From Pseudomonas fluorescens (GTDB lineage Bacteria > Pseudomonadota > Gammaproteobacteria > Pseudomonadales > Pseudomonadaceae): a stretch of 64,000 nt of DNA. This document shows positions 1-6,516 of this stretch, piece after piece. The DNA lies in the NCBI RefSeq assembly GCF_902497895.1, contig NZ_CABVHQ010000032.1, forward strand, positions 1-64,000, given 5' to 3'. A program made the translations under genes and the position numbers. The number at the start of each line of letters is the position of its first letter. Positions within the stretch are counted from its first letter, which is position 1. The notes under the pieces were generated by a model, which saw only the letters and a list, made by a program, of their open reading frames with translations, was not told the DNA's origin and did not search any database.

Positions 1-34
1 GACTTGATGCTAGCATCAAGTCATGCATTTTTTG
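1..34 (+). other. Perfect palindrome at window edge, possible terminator
   Basis: Bases 1-10 (GACTTGATGC) and 13-22 (GCATCAAGTC) form a perfect inverted repeat around a TA, followed by a run of six T at 29-34. It could be the end of a terminator for a gene left of the window or an operator. The window starts inside or just at the element, so its full extent cannot be seen. Bases 35-170 hold nothing else that I can name. Confidence 0.4.
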
Positions 35-170
35 ATGAGCGTTGTAATAGCCAAGAAATCATGTTCGCAATTTTAAATTGCCGGATAAGATTCTTTCGTG
101 CTGAGAGTGCATAAGTAATTTAGATCAATAAGAAGTACTCATGTTTTTTGCTTCAGCTATGGAGATTTCC

Positions 171-608
171 ATGAAAATACTTAAATTGCCTCTGATCGCG
201 GTGTTCTGCCTTTTTTCGGGGTGTGCCTCCCATACGAATGATCGCCAGGCTTCTATCAAAATTATTGCGCCTCCTGTTGGTATGTATTTATTAGTAGGAA
301 TAGGGCCGGGCGAAGACTTCGAAATGCATCCCGGAGATAAGGATTGGGAAATAACAAGAGACCCTGTGACAGTGATTATTGCCCCGGTTTTAGCTGAAGG
401 GAAAATTATCTTGGGAAATTCGGATATTAAGCAGACGCCAGGGGAATATGTAAAAAATCAAGGAAGCTGCAGTATGAAAGAAGGCTATACGGCGACTATT
501 GAGATTGTTGGTTATCGAGAGGTGGTCTGCTCTGGAAACGAAAAGATAATTATTCAAAAAGGCGACACCGCTGCCAGCAGCGTCATCATTGCTTTCAGCA
601 TCAAGTAA
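171..608 (+). CDS. Small lipoprotein of unknown function
   Basis: The protein is about 145 residues. The start at 171 is preferred because GGAG lies at 160-163; an upstream in-frame ATG at 141 lacks such a site. The N-terminus (MKILKLPLIAVFCLFSGCAS) is a lipoprotein signal peptide with a lipobox ending in SGC, so it is probably anchored to a membrane after cleavage at Cys20. The mature part is mostly beta-strand-like and has two further cysteines that could pair. I recognise no domain. It is transcribed toward the thioesterase gene on the opposite strand, and its base composition is more AT-rich than the neighbours, which hints at acquisition. Function unknown. Confidence 0.75.
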   Translation: MKILKLPLIAVFCLFSGCASHTNDRQASIKIIAPPVGMYLLVGIGPGEDFEMHPGDKDWEITRDPVTVIIAPVLAEGKIILGNSDIKQTPGEYVKNQGSCSMKEGYTATIEIVGYREVVCSGNEKIIIQKGDTAASSVIIAFSIK

Positions 609-661
609 GTCACTTTGATCCAGATGGAAATAAGTTGCGCGCTGTATTGATATGCGAAGCG

Positions 662-1117
662 TTACCGATGCAATACATATTGCCCGGTAAAGACCACGGC
701 ATCCTCATCACTACCGGCATTGACGATGCGTGAATGCAGCGTCAGCCGGGCCCTTCCGTAACGCTGGTACGTCGCCAGAAACTTCTTCCACACCGGGTCA
801 CTCGGCGCATCGCAAATTGCGCTGGCATCGCCGGTGACGGGCAATGGATAGCTGATCTTGCCTTCCTGAATCACGATGTGCCCGTCTTCGATGCCCTCTT
901 CACGCAAGCGCAACAGCAGCCAGCCCCAGCCGGCCAATACCGCGCCACAGTACAGACTGCCGCCGAACATGGTGCTTTTGTGATTGACGTTGGCCTCCAG
1001 CGGCAGGTGCAGGCGCAGTTGTCGGGCTTTCCAGTCGAGCACCTTGAGGCCCATGTCCCGCGTGAGGGGGATGTCGTGATGGAGCAGCGATTCCAGGTAA
1101 CGACTGTCGCGGTTCAT
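662..1117 (-). CDS. YiiD C-terminal-type thioesterase (hotdog fold)
   Basis: A 151-residue protein resembling the C-terminal thioesterase half of E. coli YiiD. The hotdog signature region is visible as NHKSTMFGGSLYCGAVLAGW at about residues 45-64, where the family keeps the NH-x-GT/MF-GGS pattern. It would hydrolyse acyl-CoA or acyl-ACP thioesters in the cytoplasm; the substrate is not known. No acetyltransferase domain is present, unlike YiiD. The start has GAGG about 8 nt upstream. It lies 47 nt downstream of dctD on the same strand, so it could be read as the last gene of that transcript. Family assignment is firm, physiological role is not. Confidence 0.8.
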   Translation of the reverse strand: MNRDSRYLESLLHHDIPLTRDMGLKVLDWKARQLRLHLPLEANVNHKSTMFGGSLYCGAVLAGWGWLLLRLREEGIEDGHIVIQEGKISYPLPVTGDASAICDAPSDPVWKKFLATYQRYGRARLTLHSRIVNAGSDEDAVVFTGQYVLHR

Positions 1118-1164
1118 GCACGGGCCTCTTTTGCAGAATGCTGGTGTGAAGATTAGTCGATGGC

Positions 1165-2565
1165 TTAATCGAGTTCGTCGGCGTTGCTGCCGGCAGCGCT
1201 GTCGGCGAAATTCAGACCGTGTTTGCGCAGTTTGTCGTGCAGGGTCTTGCGTGGAATGCCCAGCGCTTCGGCGAGGCTGCGTAGCGAGCTGTGGGAGCGG
1301 GCCAGCTCCGCGGCGATCAAGGATTTCTCGAAGTTTTCCACTTGCTCGCTCAGGCCACCGCTGAGGTCGGCGGTGATGGGGGGGCCGCTGCTGTCCGGGG
1401 CGCTGTTGTCCAGAGCCAGTTCGAGACCGAGGGCGAAACGTTCAGCGGCGTTCTGCAGTTCCCGCACGTTGCCCGGCCAGGTATGGCGCAAGAGCAAGGC
1501 CCTTTGCCCCGGTTGCAGTTCATGGGGCGGGAGGCCGTGGCGGGTGCTGGCTTCGTCGGCGAAGTGCTGGAACAGCATCAGCGCGTCTTCGCCGCGCTCG
1601 CGCAGCGGTGGAATACGCAGTGGCGCGACATTCAGCCGGTAATACAGGTCGGCGCGGAAGCGCCCCTGATCCGCCGCCTGGCGCAGGTCTTCCTTGGTCG
1701 CGGCGATGATGCGTATATCCAGCGGGATCAGTTGATTGCCGCCCAGGCGCTCGACCACCCGCTCTTGCAGCATGCGCAGCAATTTGACCTGCACATCCAG
1801 GCTCATGCTTTCGATTTCATCGAGGAACAGTGTGCCGCCGTTGGCAAATTCGAATTTGCCGATGCGGCGCTTTTGCGCTCCGGTGAACGCGCCGGGTTCG
1901 TGGCCGAACAGTTCGCTTTCGACCACTGATTCGGCCAAGGCCCCGGCGTTGATCGCGACAAACGGACCGCTGCGACGGCTCGACAGGTCGTGCAGTGCGC
2001 GGGCCACCACTTCCTTGCCGGCCCCGGTTTCGCCGAGGATCAGTACGTCGGCTTTGGTCGCCGCCAGTGCGCCGATCTGTTCGCGCAGGCGCAGCATGGG
2101 TGCCGAGTGGCCGACCAGCCGCGCACTGAGTTCATGCCGGTCGCTCAGGGCCAGGCGCAGGCTGCGGTTGTCCAGCACCAGTTGGCGCAAGGCCAGGGCG
2201 CGGCGCACGCTATCGAGCAGAGCATCGCTGGCGAAGGGTTTTTCCAGGAAGTCATAGGCCCCGGCGCGCATGGCCTGTACCGCCAGTGGTACGTCGCCAT
2301 GACCGGTGATCAGCAGTACCGGCAGATCCGGGTCTTGCGCGTGCAGTTCGTTCAGCAACTCAATGCCGTCCATGCCGGGCATGCGGATGTCACTGACCAC
2401 CACCCCCGGCCAGTCGCGTCCAAGACGCCCGGCCAGGCCATTGGCTTCAGCCAGCGGGAGGATTTTCAGCCCGGCGAGGTCGAGGGTCTGGCCCAGGGCC
2501 TGGCGCAAATGGGGATCGTCGTCGATCAACACCACCTGAATGCGGCTGTCGATAACATTGCTCAT
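1165..2565 (-). CDS. dctD: C4-dicarboxylate response regulator DctD (sigma-54 activator)
   Basis: The 466-residue protein is an NtrC-family activator. An N-terminal receiver domain (about 8-122) carries the phospho-acceptor Asp59 in VVVSDIRMPGMDG. A central AAA+ domain has Walker A GETGAGKE near residue 178 and the sigma-54 contact loop GAFTGA near 240. A Fis-type helix-turn-helix closes the protein. It is the partner of DctB, and its start overlaps the dctB stop by 4 nt (ATGA). In pseudomonads DctB/DctD sense succinate, fumarate and malate and switch on sigma-54 promoters of dctA and dctPQM. dctPQM, which follows dctD in P. aeruginosa as I recall, is not in this window. MifR is a similar regulator; the adjacent rml genes favour DctD. 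Confidence 0.88.
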   Translation of the reverse strand: MSNVIDSRIQVVLIDDDPHLRQALGQTLDLAGLKILPLAEANGLAGRLGRDWPGVVVSDIRMPGMDGIELLNELHAQDPDLPVLLITGHGDVPLAVQAMRAGAYDFLEKPFASDALLDSVRRALALRQLVLDNRSLRLALSDRHELSARLVGHSAPMLRLREQIGALAATKADVLILGETGAGKEVVARALHDLSSRRSGPFVAINAGALAESVVESELFGHEPGAFTGAQKRRIGKFEFANGGTLFLDEIESMSLDVQVKLLRMLQERVVERLGGNQLIPLDIRIIAATKEDLRQAADQGRFRADLYYRLNVAPLRIPPLRERGEDALMLFQHFADEASTRHGLPPHELQPGQRALLLRHTWPGNVRELQNAAERFALGLELALDNSAPDSSGPPITADLSGGLSEQVENFEKSLIAAELARSHSSLRSLAEALGIPRKTLHDKLRKHGLNFADSAAGSNADELD

Positions 2566-4370
2566 GCACTGAGGTCCTCGGAGGGTTGCAAATTGACTCC
2601 TGGCGCACCGGCGCGCAGTCGCAGGGTTAGCAGGGCACCACCATCGCGATGGTTGGCAAACGACAGTTCACCGCCAAAGTTACGCATCAGGGTGTCACAA
2701 ATCGCCAACCCCAGCCCGAGCCCTTGGGTACGGGTCTTGGTGGTGTAGAAAGGTTCGCTGGCGCGGCCAAGGGCCTCCATGCAAAAACCCGGTCCATTGT
2801 CACGAATGTACAGGTTGACGCCATCGGCGGTGACTTGCGCACTCAGCCAGAGCTTGCGCGGCGGGGCTTTTTCGGTCAGTGCGTCGAGGGCATTAGCCAG
2901 CAGGTTGCCGAGCACCTGGCGCAAGCGGGTTTCGCCAGCCTCCACCCACAGGGTCGCAGCTGGCAGGTCGCGGATCAGTTCGACTTCCATGGCGCGCCTG
3001 CGTTTGGCCAGCAAGGCCAGTGCGTCATCCAGCGCCGGTTGCAGGGCAACACTTTCCGGCGCGTGGCGGTCGCGGCGGGCGAAGGCTCGCAAATGAGCGA
3101 TGATCGAGGCCATGCGTCCGGTCAGCTCGCTGATCAGTTTCAGGTTGCCGCGAGCGTCCTCTGTGCGTTGGTGATCGAGCAGCACTTCGGCGTTTTCCGC
3201 GTAGCTGCGGATTGCCGCCAGCGGTTGATTGAGTTCGTGGCTGATGCTCGCCGACATGGTGCCCAGCGCCGACAGCTTGCCGGCCTGCACCAGATCATCC
3301 TGCGCGCGGACCAACTCTTGCTGGGCATGCTCGCGCTCCAGCACCTCCTGTTTGAGGCGACGGTTGAGGCCTTCGAGGTCGCTGGTGCGTTCGGCGACGC
3401 GCATTTCCAGCTCGCGGCGGGTCTTGGCTTCGAAGGCGATGCGATCCAGGTAATGGCGGCGGCGCTGTATCATCAGACCGAGCAGCAACATCAGCACCAA
3501 CAGGGTCGCACCGCCTACCGCAACCACGGTACGGACCGGGCGGTCGATCAGGGTGCGCGGCGCGAGGATGCTGACACTCCAGCCGGTTTCATCGATCTGC
3601 CGGGTCTGGGTCAGCCAGGCATTGGGACTGAAGTTCAGCGGCTGTGGATCGCGGATCGGATAAGGCTGAACGGTGCCAATCGCCCCACGCTCCTGGTCGG
3701 TCAGCGGACGCGTCGCACGAAAGCGCCATTCCGCTCTCGAGGTGAGGATTACCACGCCATTGTGGTCGGTCACCAGCAGCTGTTCGGGGGTCTTGCCCCA
3801 GAGACTTTCGGTGTGATCGAGGTCGACCTTGACCACCAGCACGCCGATGACCCGCTCGCCGTCGCGTACCGGAGCGGCAAAGAAGTAACCGCGCTTGCCC
3901 GAGGTTGTGCCCAGGCCGAAGAAACGTCCCAGGCGTCCGGCCATGGCTTCGCTGAAATACGGCCGGAAGGAGAAATTGCGTCCGATGAAACTGTCTTTTT
4001 TGTCCCAGTTGGACGCCGCCAGGGTCTTGCCGGTGGGGTCCATCAGGTACATGACTTCGGCGCCGGTCTGGGCGCAGATGTCCTTGAGCAAGCGGTTGGC
4101 GTTGTCTTGGCTGGCACCCTGTTCAGGGGCGGCGAGGGTGGCACGCAAGGCTGGCAGGTCACCGACGATTTGCGGCATCACTTCGTAGCGATGCAGGGTG
4201 CCCAGCAGGTTGGCGACGTAGAGGTCGAGGGTTTGCCGGTTCTGCCCCACCAGTTCGCTGCGGTAATAGCGCTCGGCCAAGTGCTCCAGTGGCCACAGCA
4301 ACGGCGCCAGGCATAGCGCGAGCAGTGCCAGGCTGCGCCATCGGGGTCTGCGGGGAAGGGTGGGAGTCAT
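2562..4370 (-). CDS. dctB: C4-dicarboxylate sensor histidine kinase DctB
   Basis: A 602-residue membrane sensor kinase. It has a first membrane segment at about residues 12-30, a periplasmic double-Cache-like sensor region up to about 280 (including the YLMDPTG and RGYFFAAPVRDG stretches), and a second membrane segment at about 285-305 (VGGATLLVLMLLLGLMIQ). A coiled-coil linker leads to the HisKA box SISHELNQPLAAIRSY with the phospho-His, and then to an HATPase domain with N box NALDAL, DNGPGF and GLGLGLAI. It would autophosphorylate on binding C4-dicarboxylates and pass phosphate to DctD. No clear ribosome binding site precedes this start. The gene lies only 36 nt downstream of rmlD, so it may be partly read through from rmlBD. 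Confidence 0.87.
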   Translation of the reverse strand: MTPTLPRRPRWRSLALLALCLAPLLWPLEHLAERYYRSELVGQNRQTLDLYVANLLGTLHRYEVMPQIVGDLPALRATLAAPEQGASQDNANRLLKDICAQTGAEVMYLMDPTGKTLAASNWDKKDSFIGRNFSFRPYFSEAMAGRLGRFFGLGTTSGKRGYFFAAPVRDGERVIGVLVVKVDLDHTESLWGKTPEQLLVTDHNGVVILTSRAEWRFRATRPLTDQERGAIGTVQPYPIRDPQPLNFSPNAWLTQTRQIDETGWSVSILAPRTLIDRPVRTVVAVGGATLLVLMLLLGLMIQRRRHYLDRIAFEAKTRRELEMRVAERTSDLEGLNRRLKQEVLEREHAQQELVRAQDDLVQAGKLSALGTMSASISHELNQPLAAIRSYAENAEVLLDHQRTEDARGNLKLISELTGRMASIIAHLRAFARRDRHAPESVALQPALDDALALLAKRRRAMEVELIRDLPAATLWVEAGETRLRQVLGNLLANALDALTEKAPPRKLWLSAQVTADGVNLYIRDNGPGFCMEALGRASEPFYTTKTRTQGLGLGLAICDTLMRNFGGELSFANHRDGGALLTLRLRAGAPGVNLQPSEDLSA

Positions 4371-4406
4371 GGGTGTCGAACGCCTGTGGGTACAGACGCA
4401 TTATGC

Positions 4407-5288
4407 CTAGCCTTGCTGCGCAAGACACTCGCGTAAAGCACTGCGCCAGTCCGGCTGAGTGACGCCCCATTGTTGTTGCAAGCGCGTGCAATCCAGACGC
4501 GAGTTCAATGGCCGGGTGGCTGGCGTCGGGTAGGCGATGGACTGAATCGCTTCAAGGGTCGCGCACGGCTTGCCCAGGGCTTGCAGTTGCTCACCGATTG
4601 CCTGGGCAAATCCGAACCAGGAAGTTTCGCCGCGGGCGGTCAGGTGGTAGGTGCCCCAGGCCCCGATTTGGCCGGTTTTCCAGCGCTCGATCAGGAGGCG
4701 GGTGCTGTGGGCGATGGTTCCGGCCCAGGTGGGGGCGCCGATCTGGTCAGAGACAATCTGCAGGTGCGGTTTTTCTTGCAACAGGCGTTGCATGGTCAAC
4801 AGGAAATTGCGGCCATGGGCCGAGTAGACCCAACTGGTACGCAGAATCAAATGCTCGCCGCCGACATTGCGGATCGCCTGCTCACCGGCGAGCTTGCTTT
4901 TGCCGTAAACGTTCAACGGGTTGGGTGAATCATCCTCGGTGTATGGCGCGGTCTTCTTGCCGTCGAAGACATAGTCGGTAGAGTAGTGAATCAGCGGGAT
5001 GCCCAGCTCAAAGGCTTGTTCGGCGAGGATCCCTGGCGCCGTGGCATTGATCGCGAACGCCAGCTCCGGCTCGCTTTCGGCCTGATCGACTGCCGTATGT
5101 GCGGCGGCATTGATGATCAAATCCGGGCGCAAGCTGCGCATTTGCTGGCGGATCTGCTCGGGCTTGGTCAGGTCGAGCCGGTCGCGTCCCGGCACGATCA
5201 GCTCGCCGAGGCCCTTGAGGTGCAGTTGCAGCTCGCGGGAAACCTGCCCGTGCTGGCCACTGATCAGGATCTTCAGGGGCGTGGTCAT
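4407..5288 (-). CDS. rmlD: dTDP-4-dehydrorhamnose reductase
   Basis: A 293-residue SDR-superfamily enzyme that reduces dTDP-4-dehydro-L-rhamnose to dTDP-L-rhamnose with NAD(P)H. The N-terminal nucleotide motif is ISGQHGQVSREL, in the place of the usual GxxGQxG. The catalytic YxxxK is YGKSKLAGE with Tyr near residue 128, and DYVFDGKK and RTSWVYS are family marks. The start is placed at 5288, where ATG overlaps the rmlB stop as ATGA; the reading frame stays open upstream but that part is the shadow of rmlB. It would serve rhamnose supply for lipopolysaccharide or other glycans. The final-step enzyme is here but rmlC, which makes its substrate, is not adjacent. Confidence 0.93.
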   Translation of the reverse strand: MTTPLKILISGQHGQVSRELQLHLKGLGELIVPGRDRLDLTKPEQIRQQMRSLRPDLIINAAAHTAVDQAESEPELAFAINATAPGILAEQAFELGIPLIHYSTDYVFDGKKTAPYTEDDSPNPLNVYGKSKLAGEQAIRNVGGEHLILRTSWVYSAHGRNFLLTMQRLLQEKPHLQIVSDQIGAPTWAGTIAHSTRLLIERWKTGQIGAWGTYHLTARGETSWFGFAQAIGEQLQALGKPCATLEAIQSIAYPTPATRPLNSRLDCTRLQQQWGVTQPDWRSALRECLAQQG

Positions 5289-6367
5289 GCAATCAGATCC
5301 TTGAAGTCGCTGTTGCCCAGGCGTTGGCCCTGATAGCTGCCATCCTGAACGCGGTGGCACCAGTCGAGGTTGTCCAGGTACCACTGCACGGTTTTGCGCA
5401 GCCCGCTGTCGAAGGTTTCCTCGGGAACCCAGCCGAGTTCGCGCTCGATTTTGCTGGCATCGATAGCGTACCGCAGGTCGTGACCCGGGCGGTCCTTGAC
5501 GAAGGTAATCAGCTCGGCAAATTGCTCGACACCGGCCGGGCGCTGCGGCACCAGCTCTTGCAATAGCCTGCAAATGCTCTGCACCACCTCGATGTTTCGT
5601 TGCTCGTTATGGCCTCCGATGTTGTAGGTCTCGCCGACCACACCTTGGGTCAGCACCTTGAACAGTGCACGGGCGTGATCCTCGACGTACAGCCAGTCGC
5701 GTACCTGCAGGCCGTCGCCATAAACCGGCAGGGGTTTCCCGGAGAGCGCGTTGAGGATCACCAACGGGATCAGTTTCTCGGGGAAATGAAACGGCCCGTA
5801 ATTGTTCGAGCAGTTGCTCAATAGCACCGGCAAACCGTAGGTGCGCTGCCAGGCACGAACCAGGTGGTCGGACGCGGCCTTGCTGGCCGAATACGGAGAG
5901 CTTGGGGCGTAGGGCGTGGTCTCGGTGAACAGCTCATCGACGCCATGCAGATCACCGTAGACCTCGTCGGTGGAGATATGGTGGAAACGGAAGGTGCTTT
6001 TCTCGGGCTCGGGCAATGTCTGCCACCAGGCGCGAGCAGCCTCCAGCAGGCAGTAGGTACCGACGATGTTGGTCTGGATGAAGTCCGCCGGGCCGTCGAT
6101 GGAGCGGTCGACATGGGACTCGGCCGCCAGATGCATGATGGCGTGCGGCTGGAACCGTGCCAGCACTGCGCTAACGGCGGCTTGATCGACGATATCGGCC
6201 TGCACGAACTCATAGCGGGTATCGGTCGCGATGCTGGTCAGCGACTCCAGATTGCCAGCATCGGTCAGCTTGTCCAGGTTGAGCACTTCGTGTTCGGTGT
6301 GCTGAATCAGATGGCGGATCAAGGCCGAACCAATAAAGCCGGCGCCGCCGGTAATAAGAATGCGCAT
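5285..6367 (-). CDS. rmlB: dTDP-glucose 4,6-dehydratase
   Basis: A 360-residue extended-SDR enzyme making dTDP-4-dehydro-6-deoxy-glucose, the committed intermediate for rhamnose and other deoxysugars. It shows the NAD-binding TGGAGFIGSALIRH, the AAESHVDRSIDGP loop typical of RmlB, the STDEVYGD substrate motif and the catalytic YSASKAASDH. The ATG at 6367 is taken as the start; a TTG seven codons upstream keeps the frame open but lies inside the GAGGAG that probably serves as ribosome binding site, at a rather long spacing of about 13 nt. The gene heads a minus-strand run rmlB-rmlD-dctB-dctD. Length is normal for the family. Confidence 0.94.
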   Translation of the reverse strand: MRILITGGAGFIGSALIRHLIQHTEHEVLNLDKLTDAGNLESLTSIATDTRYEFVQADIVDQAAVSAVLARFQPHAIMHLAAESHVDRSIDGPADFIQTNIVGTYCLLEAARAWWQTLPEPEKSTFRFHHISTDEVYGDLHGVDELFTETTPYAPSSPYSASKAASDHLVRAWQRTYGLPVLLSNCSNNYGPFHFPEKLIPLVILNALSGKPLPVYGDGLQVRDWLYVEDHARALFKVLTQGVVGETYNIGGHNEQRNIEVVQSICRLLQELVPQRPAGVEQFAELITFVKDRPGHDLRYAIDASKIERELGWVPEETFDSGLRKTVQWYLDNLDWCHRVQDGSYQGQRLGNSDFKDLIA

Positions 6368-6516
6368 GTCGGTGGTCTTACTCCTCAAGACGGGCGTAGA
6401 GCCATTGGATCATAGCGTGTTGGCAGGCCAGGAGGGGGCGCAGCATCCGGGGGTTGCGTATCGGCGGTCGTAATGGCGATATAGGCGCCTGATAACAAAA
6501 TCCAGAGGTCCGTTGT

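Noticed and set aside
734..1156. Long open frame opposite the thioesterase gene
   Set aside because: It has GC-rich shadow composition and no ribosome binding site or family; the minus-strand thioesterase explains the region.
2649..4316. 555-codon frame antisense to dctB
   Set aside because: Antisense shadow of a GC-rich gene; no protein family and dctB motifs are intact on the other strand.
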